Assembly: GCF_030012985.1 (NCBI RefSeq)
Contig: NZ_CP120233.1
Span: forward strand, 5,017,001 to 5,081,000
Length of the DNA: 64,000 bases
Reading direction: 5' to 3'
Source of the DNA: Microbulbifer sp. VAAF005
Lineage (GTDB): Bacteria > Pseudomonadota > Gammaproteobacteria > Pseudomonadales > Cellvibrionaceae
Shown here: piece after piece, positions 18,259 to 26,539 of the stretch
Numbering within the stretch: position 1 is the first letter of the stretch
How the letters are laid out: each line of letters starts with the position of its first letter
Translations under genes and position numbers: made by a program
The notes under the pieces: generated by a model
What the model was told of the DNA's origin: nothing
The model's database searches: none
The model's input: only the letters and a program-made list of their open reading frames with translations

Positions 18259-18573
18259 TTACTCCGCACAGTAGAGCTGGTAAAGGGTTTGCAGCAGGGC
18301 GAGTACTCGCGGGTCTGCAACCCGGTAGAAGACGTTTTTTCCCTCGCGGCGTGTTTCGACCAGGCCTTCGCGACGGAGGACCCCCAGTTGTTGGGACAGG
18401 CTTGGTTGATGAATACCCAGGCGCTCTTCCAATTCGCCTACATTTAACTCTTCCTGGCTGAGCTGACATAGAAGTAGCAAGCGGTCCTGATTGGCCAGGG
18501 AGCGCAGCATCGCTGCCGCCTGGCCAGCGGAATCGCGCATTTTGTTGAGATCGAGATGTTCAGTATCAGGCAT
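18259..18573 (-). CDS. bigR: BigR/SqrR-like ArsR-family persulfide sensor
   Basis: A 104-residue winged-helix repressor of the ArsR family, starting at the ATG at 18573. The DNA-recognition region is ELEERLGIHQPSLSQQLGVLRREGLV, followed by the wing RREGKNVFYRV. Two cysteines, Cys36 (LLLLCQL) and Cys102 (LYQLYCAE), are 66 residues apart. This is exactly the separation of the sensing cysteines in SqrR (41/107) and BigR (42/108), which form a tetrasulfide bridge when persulfides accumulate and release the operator. Gene context (persulfide dioxygenase-like protein, YeeE pair, DUF442) agrees. It probably represses both divergent arms, including its own. Confidence 0.9.
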   Translation of the reverse strand: MPDTEHLDLNKMRDSAGQAAAMLRSLANQDRLLLLCQLSQEELNVGELEERLGIHQPSLSQQLGVLRREGLVETRREGKNVFYRVADPRVLALLQTLYQLYCAE

Positions 18574-18591
18574 AGTAACCAAATCAATTTA

Positions 18592-18645
18592 CACAATTAC
18601 AATATATTGTTTTATATAATATCACATTGTATATTGTTGGTGTAG
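18592..18645. promoter_or_regulatory. Candidate BigR operator / divergent promoter region
   Basis: The 92-bp gap between repressor and dioxygenase genes is extremely AT-rich. It contains a perfect 12-bp palindrome ACAATATATTGT at 18599-18610 and a related sequence CATTGTATATTG at 18625-18636. BigR-type repressors bind AT-rich imperfect palindromes overlapping the -10 region. The position between divergent genes suits control of both directions. This is a sequence-based inference. Confidence 0.65.
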
Positions 18646-18665
18646 TGAATACGGGAGAGCAGAAG

Positions 18666-19544
18666 ATGGCTCATGAAGAACACTGTGCCCGGGTACAGCC
18701 GTTCCTGGATCGGGATACAGAAACCTGGAGCTATGTGGTGTACGACAGGGAAGGGGGTTCCGCCGCTATTGTGGACTCTGTGCTGAATTTTGATTCAGCC
18801 TCGGGTCGCACCAGTAGCCGAGGTGCTGAGGAGCTGGTGTCATTTATTCAAGAGAAAGACCTGACTCTGGAGTGGATACTGGAGACTCATGCCCATGCTG
18901 ACCACTTATCAGCGGCACCGTTTTTACGCCAGCAATTGGGTGGGCGTATCGGGATCGGTGAACACATTTGCCAGGTGCAGAAAATCTTCCGCGATGTATT
19001 TAACCTTGAGCGGGAGTTCCTGGCAGATGGCAGTCAGTTTGATCATCTCTTTAAGGATGGTGAGACTTTCCAGGTGGGTAAGCTGACAGCGAAAGTGATT
19101 TACAGTCCCGGCCACACCCCCGCAGATATGGCCTGGCTAATCGGCGATGCGCTTTTTGTTGGCGATACCTTATTTATGCCGGATGTTGGCAGTGCGCGAT
19201 GTGACTTCCCCGGCGGCGATGCGTCAGAGCTGTATCGCTCAGTGCGTAAGATCTTGTCCCTTCCCGACCAAACTCGCATGTTTATGTGTCACGACTACCC
19301 GCCTAAAGGTAAGCGGGGCTATCAGTGTGAGACCAGCGTGGGAGAGCAACGCAGGGAGAATATTCATTTGCGCGATGGGGTTGCCGAGGACGATTTTGTC
19401 GCGGTGCGCCGCAAGCGTGATGCCACTTTATCTGTGCCGCGGCTGATAGTACCGTCTGTGCAGGTGAATATTCGTGCGGGGCAAATGCCCCCGGCAGAAT
19501 CGAATGGCACCGTTTATTTGAAAGTGCCGCTTAATCAGCTTTAA
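18666..19544 (+). CDS. Persulfide dioxygenase-like MBL-fold protein (Blh/ETHE1 type)
   Basis: A 292-residue metallo-beta-lactamase-fold enzyme. The ATG at 18666 follows GGGAGAGC and starts MAHEEHCARVQPFLD. The metal motif THAHADHLSAA (HxHxDH) is intact, with further ligands in SPGHTPADMAW, VGDTLFMPDVGSARCDF and the CHDYPP motif typical of ETHE1-like persulfide dioxygenases. These enzymes oxidise glutathione persulfide to sulfite, detoxifying hydrogen sulfide. In Xylella and Agrobacterium the equivalent Blh protein is fused to a DUF442 domain; here that domain is the next gene. It heads the rightward arm under the BigR-like repressor. Confidence 0.88.
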   Translation: MAHEEHCARVQPFLDRDTETWSYVVYDREGGSAAIVDSVLNFDSASGRTSSRGAEELVSFIQEKDLTLEWILETHAHADHLSAAPFLRQQLGGRIGIGEHICQVQKIFRDVFNLEREFLADGSQFDHLFKDGETFQVGKLTAKVIYSPGHTPADMAWLIGDALFVGDTLFMPDVGSARCDFPGGDASELYRSVRKILSLPDQTRMFMCHDYPPKGKRGYQCETSVGEQRRENIHLRDGVAEDDFVAVRRKRDATLSVPRLIVPSVQVNIRAGQMPPAESNGTVYLKVPLNQL

Positions 19545-19599
19545 ACGAAATTATTGATCGATATATTTATTCAGTTGAATGCATAGAACTGAGGTGACA

Positions 19600-20013
19600 A
19601 TGAATATTAAACAATTAGATGAACAGGTGAGCGTTTCTGAGCATATAGCCTGTGAAAGTATGGTGCCATTGGCTCAGAGTGGGGTGCAAGTTGTAGTATG
19701 CAATTGCCCGGAAGGTGAGAGTGAGACTCACCCCTCCTATGTGGAAATGGAGCAGGCCGCATTGGCGGTGGGCATTAAATTTGTGGCTATTCCTTTTACT
19801 CGCGGACGTATGATGCGAAATCACTGCGAGGCATTTCGTGATGTTTTGCAGGAAGGAGACAAAGTGCACGCGTTTTGCCGGACGGGTAATCGTTCCAGTC
19901 AGGTATGGGCCGGCGCCAAGATCCTGATGGGGGCAGATAAAAAGCAGCTCAATTCCCAGGCCCAGGCCGCAGGATTCGATATTGGTGCAGTGCTGATATC
20001 GATTGAACCCTAG
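19600..20013 (+). CDS. DUF442 (TIGR01244) sulfurtransferase/phosphatase-fold protein
   Basis: A 137-residue soluble protein. The ATG at 19600 is preferred, with GAGGTG 6 bp upstream. The catalytic-type loop HAFCRTGNRSSQVWA (CxxGxRS) is that of the DUF442 family, which has a protein-tyrosine-phosphatase-like fold and acts as a sulfurtransferase in sulfide oxidation. Another conserved piece is ALAVGIKFVAIPF. It stands 55 bp after the dioxygenase gene, on the same transcript. Separate genes here correspond to the fused Blh protein of other bacteria, which supports the two acting in sequence. Confidence 0.85.
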   Translation: MNIKQLDEQVSVSEHIACESMVPLAQSGVQVVVCNCPEGESETHPSYVEMEQAALAVGIKFVAIPFTRGRMMRNHCEAFRDVLQEGDKVHAFCRTGNRSSQVWAGAKILMGADKKQLNSQAQAAGFDIGAVLISIEP

Positions 20014-20021
20014 CTCTAAAG

Positions 20022-20042
20022 TGCAGCACTTTCGGTGCTGCA
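20022..20042 (+). terminator. Intercistronic hairpin before the second SulP gene
   Basis: TGCAGCAC / GTGCTGCA with a TTTCG loop, 8 bp after the DUF442 stop. No T tract follows, so it is more likely an attenuator or mRNA-stabilising stem than a full terminator. Confidence 0.5.
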
Positions 20043-20103
20043 ATTCACCCCTTCTTTTAAGGAGATAGAACTCAGGCCGTAAGGCCAGAGCGGAAAACAG
20101 ATC

Positions 20104-21822
20104 ATGGCGATGCAGCATCTCACCAGATGGTTTCCCATTCTGGCTACTATTCAATTCTATAATCGACAGTTACTGATTCAGGATTTACTGGCGGCTCTTG
20201 TTGTCACCGTGCTTCTGATCCCGCAATCGCTTGCTTATGCTCTGCTGGCCGGGCTGCCAGCTGAAGTAGGGCTCTACGCAAGTATGGTTCCGCTGGTGAT
20301 CTATGGCGTTTTTGGTAGCAGCAGAATCCTATCTGTAGGGCCTGTAGCAGTAATCTCCTTGATGAGTGCGACTGCCTTGGGTGAGGTAACAGCCAGTGGT
20401 CAGGTAGATTATCTCACCGCTGCTGCCGTGTTGGCGTTGCTGTCAGGCGTGATACTTGCGGTGCTAGGGATATTTAGGTTGGGCTTTCTGGCTGATTTTC
20501 TATCCCTCCCGGTAATTTCAGGATTTATAACTGCGTCTGCCTTATTAATTGCACTTAGCCAGGTTGCTCAATTGTTGGGCGTGTCAGCAAATGGAGACAC
20601 ACTACTGGAGTTGCTACCGAACTTGGCCGAGAATTTGGCTAACTATAATCAACTGACTTTGTTGGTCGGACTGGGGGTGGTGCTATTTCTATATCTAACA
20701 AAAGCTTGTGCTGTGCAGCTTTTACAGAAGCTAGGGGTAGCATCTAGAACTGTCGATCTTTTAACTAAAGCAGCTCCTGCGGTGTCTGTATTGGTGACTA
20801 TTTACGTCTCATATACTTTTGACTTCCAAGCTTGGGGAGTAGCACTAATTGGTAGTGTGCCGTCAGGCCTCCCCTCATTTACCAGACCGAACCTTTCTCT
20901 TTCCCTTCTTGAATCTCTAGCGGTGCCTGCGCTAATGATTGCCATTATTGGCTATGTTGAATCCGTATCCGTGGCCAAGACTTTAGCTACAAGACGCCGG
21001 CAGAGAATTGATGCGAATCAAGAATTGGTGGCTTTAGGGTTAGCAAATGTGGGGGCGGGTTTCTCTGGTGGGTTTCCAGTTAGTGGTGGCTTTTCTCGGT
21101 CTGTAGTTAATGATGCAGCTGGAGCGCAGACACAGTTTGCCAGCCTATTTACCGCCTTTGGTATTGGTTGTACGGCCCTTTTTCTTACTTTACCGCTATA
21201 TTTTCTTCCAAAGGTAACTCTTGCGGCCACAATTATTTTTTCCGTCTTAGCATTGGTAGATGTTTCTATTCTTCGAAAGACTTGGCATTTCTCTAAAGCA
21301 GACTTTATGTCTGTGTCATTAACAATTGCAGTTACTCTGCTCCTGGGTGTGGAGGTTGGCGTGGTCTGTGGAGTGGGGGCATCACTCCTTTTATTCATTT
21401 ATCGTGCGTCGAGACCTCATATTGCTGAAGTAGGCTTGGTGGAAGGCACTGAACACTTTCGCAACATTGATCGTTATACTGTGACGACTGTTCCAGAGGT
21501 GCTCACCTTCAGGGTTGATGGCCGATTGATGTTCTCCAATATTAGAATCCTGGAAGAACGTATTTATTCTAGTGTGGAGCAGAGAAAAGCAATCAAGCAT
21601 GTGATATTAATGTGTAGTGCAGTTAATGAGATTGACTGGAGTGCCCTGGAAGTGTTACAGGCGATCAATGTTAATCTGACGGATAAAGGTATAACTCTTC
21701 ATTTGTCTGAAGTTAAAGGTCCGGTTAAAGATAGGTTGGAGGCAAGTCACTTTTTAAGTAAGTTGTCGGGGCGGGTGTTTTTGAGTCAATATCAGGCGTT
21801 TTTATTTGCATCCTCGAGCTAA
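20104..21822 (+). CDS. SulP family anion transporter with STAS domain (2)
   Basis: A 572-residue paralogue of the protein at 15551-17281. It shares LLIPQSLAYALLAGLPAEVGLY, SVGPVAVISLMSATAL, the PALMIAIIGYVESVSVAKTLA region and ANVGAGFSGGFPVSGGFSRSVVNDAAGA. The C-terminal 130 residues are a STAS domain with the same organisation (FRVDGRLMFSNI, MCSAVNEIDWSALEVL). It is the third gene of the rightward arm, 90 bp after the DUF442 gene with a hairpin between. Its DNA is more AT-rich than its paralogue. Each arm of the locus therefore ends in a SulP carrier, presumably for sulfite, sulfate or a related product. Confidence 0.9.
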   Translation: MAMQHLTRWFPILATIQFYNRQLLIQDLLAALVVTVLLIPQSLAYALLAGLPAEVGLYASMVPLVIYGVFGSSRILSVGPVAVISLMSATALGEVTASGQVDYLTAAAVLALLSGVILAVLGIFRLGFLADFLSLPVISGFITASALLIALSQVAQLLGVSANGDTLLELLPNLAENLANYNQLTLLVGLGVVLFLYLTKACAVQLLQKLGVASRTVDLLTKAAPAVSVLVTIYVSYTFDFQAWGVALIGSVPSGLPSFTRPNLSLSLLESLAVPALMIAIIGYVESVSVAKTLATRRRQRIDANQELVALGLANVGAGFSGGFPVSGGFSRSVVNDAAGAQTQFASLFTAFGIGCTALFLTLPLYFLPKVTLAATIIFSVLALVDVSILRKTWHFSKADFMSVSLTIAVTLLLGVEVGVVCGVGASLLLFIYRASRPHIAEVGLVEGTEHFRNIDRYTVTTVPEVLTFRVDGRLMFSNIRILEERIYSSVEQRKAIKHVILMCSAVNEIDWSALEVLQAINVNLTDKGITLHLSEVKGPVKDRLEASHFLSKLSGRVFLSQYQAFLFASSS

Positions 21823-21856
21823 ATCTGCGGCTAAGTTTTGTGAAAGGTTGATGGGC

Positions 21857-23143
21857 TTATTTGCTGGAAATAAGGTTGTTGAGAATACGCATGTACTCAT
21901 CAACAAATAAGTCAATACTATGCCTGCTAATCAATGGTTCACAATAGCCAAAAACGAAAACAGCGTTGCGATAGGTGGTGTAGGTAACGGCCATAAGAGG
22001 ATTTATACCGTTGGTTAGGGTAATCATAGGTTTTTGTATCTCGAAATACTGTATTTCATCCGCCAATAAGCGCATGCTACCCACATTGGAAACGATAATT
22101 CCTGCAGGAAAAGACTTTTGCTGATTCGTTATTACTGATGCCATACGGGTGATATCATCCATTTTATAGTCTGAGCTTAGATTTTTTGTCATCGGACTTT
22201 GCTTGAGGAGCACTGAAAAAATCTGTTCTTGAAGCTTCCTGGCCACGTCAATAACATCGGCAGACTCAATATTTTTTGGTAAGTCTAAGCTGGTGGTCTC
22301 TGAAAATGCTCCAATGTGACCTATAGGAATGCTTGGCGAGCATAATCCTCTGGCATCCATAGCTAGGATAACTTCTGTTAGGTTTTTGTCGACAGGTATA
22401 GCTCTTGCTGCAATCGATGCAATGGCACAATAAATTGCTGTGATTTTAATTCCTTTGTCTTTGCCCCACCTGGCTAGTTTGTGAATTTTCTCTGGGGGCA
22501 TCAGGTATGAGACGGCGCAAGCTCTACGTTCTTTTGGTGCAGCCTGTTTCTCTACTGGCCAGCAAAAACCCCTCATATTCTTGTGCTCAATTTCTTTTTC
22601 TCCAAAGTAGCCAGCTGATTTAAGTTGGCTCGCAATACTCTCTTGCAGCGGTAGTGATTTAGTTTCCTCTGGATCTATGCTTGAGCGTAGAAATTTGTCC
22701 AAATCTGAAAATATGGTCATTACTGATCTGCCATCAAATGCCGCATGATTATTGATGACTGAAATCCACTTTACGAACCCTTCTTTATCAAGATATAGCT
22801 TAAGGCTATATACATATTTCTCACTATCCAGACAGTTTGTGCCATGGTTTTTAAACTCATCCTCTAAGTTGAGAGCGCCACTAACCTGGCATGTCTTTAA
22901 TGGGATATCATTGAAGTCAACATCGCAAACCCAGTGAAGTTTTTCCCCTCTTTGGATGCGGGCACGTAGAAGGGGATGGCGCCGGTGCAGGTATTCTAAT
23001 CCCTTACGTAAAATGTCAACACTTAACGGTTTGCAAACCTTTATGAAAGAAACAAATTGCAAGCCACCGTAGGAAAGCCGTGTCATCTCAATAAACAAAG
23101 CCTCTTGGGGGCCAAGTTCTCGAGATGGAGCTTCTGAACTCAT
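21857..23143 (-). CDS. Condensation/PapA-type acyltransferase
   Basis: A 428-residue protein of the CoA-dependent acyltransferase superfamily, which includes condensation domains, PapA5 and alcohol acetyltransferases. The signature is NNHAAFDGRS near residues 134-143, the HxxxD catalytic motif with His followed by Asp-Gly. The N-terminus matches the family too (LSYGGLQFVSFIKV; LEYLHRRHPLLRARI). The C-terminal half has the substrate-channel segment IVSNVGSMRLL. It would transfer an acyl group onto an alcohol or amine, but no polyketide or NRPS gene adjoins it, so the substrate is unknown. Stand-alone gene. Confidence 0.75.
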   Translation of the reverse strand: MSSEAPSRELGPQEALFIEMTRLSYGGLQFVSFIKVCKPLSVDILRKGLEYLHRRHPLLRARIQRGEKLHWVCDVDFNDIPLKTCQVSGALNLEDEFKNHGTNCLDSEKYVYSLKLYLDKEGFVKWISVINNHAAFDGRSVMTIFSDLDKFLRSSIDPEETKSLPLQESIASQLKSAGYFGEKEIEHKNMRGFCWPVEKQAAPKERRACAVSYLMPPEKIHKLARWGKDKGIKITAIYCAIASIAARAIPVDKNLTEVILAMDARGLCSPSIPIGHIGAFSETTSLDLPKNIESADVIDVARKLQEQIFSVLLKQSPMTKNLSSDYKMDDITRMASVITNQQKSFPAGIIVSNVGSMRLLADEIQYFEIQKPMITLTNGINPLMAVTYTTYRNAVFVFGYCEPLISRHSIDLFVDEYMRILNNLISSK

Positions 23144-23220
23144 AAGAGATACCGGTCAATAATATCGATAGATTTGGTCTGAACTAATCCATATTAAGGA
23201 TTCCCTTTGTTCGTGATAGA

Positions 23221-23730
23221 TTATTCCAGTGCGCCAAGCTGTTTCAGGAATCCATATTTGTCCCAAGTGACCCAGGCTTCGACTATTTTTCCATTCTGGA
23301 TCTTGCTAAATTCTACCGCATCCCAAGTGATAGTTTTCTTTGTTGGATTTTCCCCCATAAATGAACCGACATGTTTGGCTCTGATTGTAATATGAGTTGC
23401 TACTAAATCTCCTTCCGCAACTTGCCTGTTGTTGATTGCTTTGACATCTTTGAATGCTGTATGGAACTTTGCTGCTTCTTCTTCAAGCTGTTTGAGGTTA
23501 CGTTTCTGTGGGCCTGCACTATCCGATGTTGAAGAGTCCAGGTTGTTTATATAGTCAGGAGAAAAGACTTTATTGGGGTCAACTTTACTTCCACTCAGCC
23601 AGATATCAACAGCCTGCATGGCAAGCTTTTTATTTTCCTGTAAGTTGTTTGATTGTGCGAGAGCGGGCGGGGTCAGGTAAAAAAGGTAGCAAAATGCAAA
23701 GAGTAGAGAGTAAAAAGTTGGTTTGTTCAC
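23221..23730 (-). CDS. SnoaL-like ester cyclase family protein, secreted
   Basis: A 169-residue protein with a signal peptide (residues 1-25, ending ALAQ) followed by a SnoaL-like cone fold of the NTF2 superfamily. The family signature is VEFSKIQNGKIVEAWVTWD with a C-terminal FLKQLGALE. The start is a GTG at 23730 with GAGG 7 bp upstream. Cytoplasmic SnoaL proteins cyclise polyketides, whereas secreted relatives are of unknown role. It is on the same strand as the acyltransferase gene, 77 bp upstream of it, and may be co-transcribed with it. Confidence 0.75.
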   Translation of the reverse strand: MNKPTFYSLLFAFCYLFYLTPPALAQSNNLQENKKLAMQAVDIWLSGSKVDPNKVFSPDYINNLDSSTSDSAGPQKRNLKQLEEEAAKFHTAFKDVKAINNRQVAEGDLVATHITIRAKHVGSFMGENPTKKTITWDAVEFSKIQNGKIVEAWVTWDKYGFLKQLGALE

Positions 23731-23738
23731 CGGTGAAC
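23725..23738. promoter_or_regulatory. Palindrome across a start codon
   Basis: GTTCACCGGTGAAC is a perfect 14-bp palindrome covering the GTG start of the SnoaL-like gene and the bases just after its ribosome site. It could be an operator or a start-masking hairpin; chance is also possible. Confidence 0.3.
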
Positions 23739-23869
23739 CTCATTCTATTGAAGTGAGTTATTGCCTTCAACTTATTTGTTGGTGGCATGGTGGATGTATA
23801 TGTGAGCGTGTCATCTGATATTTTGGATATATATCGACTCAGTATAGTTTGGGTTTTATAAAGTCCGGG

Positions 23870-23893
23870 ATGCTGCCCACAAGTGGGCAGCAT
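23870..23893 (-). terminator. Hairpin downstream of the curlin-repeat gene
   Basis: ATGCTGCCCAC / GTGGGCAGCAT, an 11-bp perfect stem with a 2-base spacer, 16 bp beyond the stop codon of the curlin-repeat gene. A T-rich but interrupted stretch follows on the minus strand. Confidence 0.65.
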
Positions 23894-23908
23894 TGTGCAG
23901 GTGATTCG

Positions 23909-24796
23909 CTACTGTAAAATCACACCTATATTTGCGTTCCCGGTTTGATTGGCAATAGCGGATTGCGCATCGCCAATTTGCGTTGTTGTTTGGGCGTTAC
24001 CCACACCATTTTGGTAAGTTTGAGCGGAAGAACCAATACCTGTTGCCGTAATATTAGCAAAGTTGGAAGTCCCAAGCTGCTCGGTCAGTGCGTAGTGATC
24101 TGAACCCGTCTGGTTATGAATGGCAACATTGTTGTCGCCAATTTGCCAGAGGTTGCTCTCGTGATCATCGTTGGTTTGAATCACATTAAGGGTGTTGGTA
24201 GTACCGTCCTGATATGAGTAGGAGTAGTTAGAGTCTCCATTGACTTGATTGTGTGTCGCCAGGTTGGAATCGCCGAGCTGATCTACATAGACTTCACTGT
24301 TTGATGTCAGTGACTGAGTAACAACTGCGGTTTGGTTTACCCCAGCTTGATTCACCACAATAACATCATCAGTACTGTTGGTTTGAGTTAAGGTTGCACT
24401 GTGACCATCTCCATCTTGGGTAATGGACATGGTGCTACCGTCAACAAATGACTGGAGAGTGAAGACGTATTGATTGTTGTCTCCCTGATTGATTTCGATA
24501 TAGGCGCCTACAGAGTTATCCTGATAGGACTCGGCTGTATTCATATCGCCAGTTTGATTATGAATAATCGTGCCACCATCACTGTTAGCGGATTGCTCCG
24601 CATAGCTGGTGTTGTTATCGCCGATTTGAGTTTGATCGATGGTGTTGTTTGTGGCGGTTGGATCACTTTGATCAGCTGTTGCAGTGTTCCCAAGACCCTC
24701 TTGGTAAACCGTTGCGGTATTGGTGTCGGCGATAGCGCCCTGGCTAATGATTGCCAGGGCGATACTGGCGGCTAGAGGTGCAATATTCTTCATCAT
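23909..24796 (-). CDS. Curlin-repeat (CsgA/CsgB-like) amyloid protein
   Basis: A 295-residue secreted protein. The signal peptide ends at GAIA, and the rest consists of about a dozen repeats of 20-23 residues of the form Q-x-G-x2-N-x-A-x5-Q (for example VYQEGLGNTATADQ, QTQIGDNNTSYAEQ, NQTGDMNTAESYQ, WQIGDNNVAIHNQ). Regular Gln/Asn ladders of this kind are those of curlin subunits and predict a beta-solenoid amyloid fibre. It is longer than E. coli CsgA (about 150 residues). No csgG, csgE or csgF gene adjoins it, so the secretion machinery would be elsewhere. AAGGAG lies just upstream of the two possible ATG starts (24796, 24793). Confidence 0.85.
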   Translation of the reverse strand: MMKNIAPLAASIALAIISQGAIADTNTATVYQEGLGNTATADQSDPTATNNTIDQTQIGDNNTSYAEQSANSDGGTIIHNQTGDMNTAESYQDNSVGAYIEINQGDNNQYVFTLQSFVDGSTMSITQDGDGHSATLTQTNSTDDVIVVNQAGVNQTAVVTQSLTSNSEVYVDQLGDSNLATHNQVNGDSNYSYSYQDGTTNTLNVIQTNDDHESNLWQIGDNNVAIHNQTGSDHYALTEQLGTSNFANITATGIGSSAQTYQNGVGNAQTTTQIGDAQSAIANQTGNANIGVILQ

Positions 24797-25195
24797 TAAC
24801 TCCTTTAGTGATGAGACTGTACGACAAATGTCGTTTTCAATTGCATTTTCAAGGTTGGGGTTGTATCAATCACCGTTCACTAGCCTGATCATCGGAATTT
24901 GGCCGACAATCTGGCACGTACTCCTTGTGAATGGGTTTGATACAAGTATGAGTTTGATAGATGGCCCAGGTAGGCGCTATGAGAGGTAAGTGCTGATTTA
25001 GTGGGACATTAGTTTAATGGGAGGTTTTACTTATTTTTGTTAAACAACTGATAAATAAATAGTGGTGCTGTTGATAAAGGCGTAGCATTCCAATTCAATG
25101 TAAATCCTAAAGTTGCGTTGGTAATTATGTAAGAAGACGATATGGAGCTTTATTATCGTCTTCAAACTAAACCTTAGATTGAGTAATCTTTTCGC
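24797..25195. other. Upstream region of the curlin-repeat gene
   Basis: About 400 bp. It should contain the promoter of the leftward curlin gene and, at its right end, the terminator of the first beta-helix gene (25133-25163). No further gene is seen. Confidence 0.45.
25133..25163 (-). terminator. Terminator of the first beta-helix gene
   Basis: GAAGACGATA / TATCGTCTTC, a perfect 10-bp stem with an 11-base loop. The same hairpin, with identical arms, follows the next paralogue at 26477-26507. Confidence 0.65.
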
Positions 25196-26149
25196 TTAAT
25201 TCAGGCATGAAGGGTCGCTGGTAACAAAAGTATTACCTAACCAAGTATTGGCGGTGCAGCTTGGATCATCGGGGGAGTAAAGATCAAAACTCCCATTGTT
25301 TAGCGATGAGTTGGATAAAATGTTATTGCCACTAGCATTTGCATCCTCAATATATATTCCGTAATCCGTATTATCGCTAACGCTATTTATAGTGACTGTA
25401 TTGCTATCTGCATTATCAATTGCGATGCCGGTTAGACTGTTTGTTACTACATTTTGAGATATAAGGTTTGAATCTGATTCAAATGTTAAAATGCCTTCAC
25501 CTGCACTCTGATCGATAATGTTTGATGTAACTATGTTGGAGCTGCCAGGAGGTTCAATAGATATACCAACACCAGAGCCATTAGTGTCAGAGGTGTTGGT
25601 GATTATATTGCCAGAAACACTATTTGAAGACCCCTCTATTTGCACGCCAACGTTATCCATACCATCAACAGTATTTCCGAAAACCTGGTTGAAATCATTG
25701 TCTTCAATTCGTATACCAAAGTTAGAGTCGGGGACGTTCGACTGTATCTGAACACCGGAGATAAAGTTGTGATCGCTTATAACAAATAATGCAGTAGAGG
25801 TAGGGTTAACAATATCAACGTCTACAACCTGGTGGGAGCCATCTCCTGTTAATGTAATGCTATTATTACAGTTTTCGACAGTCCCTGAGGATATTCTCGC
25901 AAAAAAACCACCAAGTACTATACCATTATTTGCTGTGAGAGGGCATGTAACGGTAAAGCCATTCATATTAAGGCTGCCTGATGGACCCACAATGCTGAAT
26001 GCAAAATTTGTAGTGCAATTTAAATCTTCAGTCAGCGTCTCCGCTGTAGTGATACTGCCTCCACAGGTAACGGCATAGCTATTAATAGAGGTTGATATTG
26101 CGGCGGTTGTTAAAAGGATGTAACAAAGGGCTATTGTTAGTTTTTTCAT
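25196..26149 (-). CDS. Secreted right-handed beta-helix protein (1)
   Basis: A 317-residue protein with a signal peptide ending near SYA. It then has CGGSITTAETL and about ten turns of 20-25 residues rich in Asn, Ser, Ile and Val (GNIITNT, SNIIDQSAGEG, NVVTNSLTGI). This is the pattern of right-handed parallel beta-helix repeats (NosD/pectate-lyase-like). The C-terminus, FDLYSPDDPSCTANTWLGN then TSDPSCLN, is shared with the two neighbouring paralogues. Two N-terminal and two C-terminal cysteines probably cap the helix with disulfides. No catalytic residues are evident; a carbohydrate-binding or cell-surface role is possible. Confidence 0.82.
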   Translation of the reverse strand: MKKLTIALCYILLTTAAISTSINSYAVTCGGSITTAETLTEDLNCTTNFAFSIVGPSGSLNMNGFTVTCPLTANNGIVLGGFFARISSGTVENCNNSITLTGDGSHQVVDVDIVNPTSTALFVISDHNFISGVQIQSNVPDSNFGIRIEDNDFNQVFGNTVDGMDNVGVQIEGSSNSVSGNIITNTSDTNGSGVGISIEPPGSSNIVTSNIIDQSAGEGILTFESDSNLISQNVVTNSLTGIAIDNADSNTVTINSVSDNTDYGIYIEDANASGNNILSNSSLNNGSFDLYSPDDPSCTANTWLGNTFVTSDPSCLN

Positions 26150-26539
26150 AAGTTTTGTACCGTGTCAGTAATTGTTGCGGATACCTTAGGTGGATATTTG
26201 TTCTATTTGGGTAAAGTGTGTGAAGATATATCCCTATTACCCATGAAATGTTTAGTTGTTTTAATGATTTTTGGTAATATTTAATTTAAATAATAATCTT
26301 ATATTTAAGGGTAATTCCTAATATTAAATCTATTGCCGTATTAATTGCTTTTTCAAGGCGGTGTGCCAGTCACTACCCACTGGAGTGACAATCAGGGTTG
26401 GCCAACAATCTGGTGGGTTCTGATTTGGTGAGAAATAACTTTAATGGTAACTTTTATTGAATTGATAATTATGTAAGAAGACGATAAAAGGCTTTATTAT
26501 CGTCTTCAAGCTAAATCCTCGATTGAATTATCTGTCTGC
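26150..26539. other. Promoter region of beta-helix gene 1 and terminator of gene 2
   Basis: 390 bp. The first 190 bp match the upstream region of beta-helix gene 2 (27473-27665), suggesting a duplicated promoter. The hairpin at 26477-26507 closes gene 2. No other gene is seen. Confidence 0.5.
26477..26507 (-). terminator. Terminator of the second beta-helix gene
   Basis: GAAGACGATA / TATCGTCTTC stem with an 11-base loop, the duplicate of the hairpin at 25133-25163. Confidence 0.65.

Larger units (their letters stand above)
25133..26345. repeat. Tandem duplication unit, copy 1
   Basis: Unit of about 1.2 kb comprising a hairpin, a beta-helix gene and about 190 bp of upstream DNA. It is similar throughout to the unit at 26477-27660. 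Shared non-coding pieces include TTTTGTACCGTGTCAGT just upstream of the gene and TTTAATTTAAAT further up. Confidence 0.75.
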
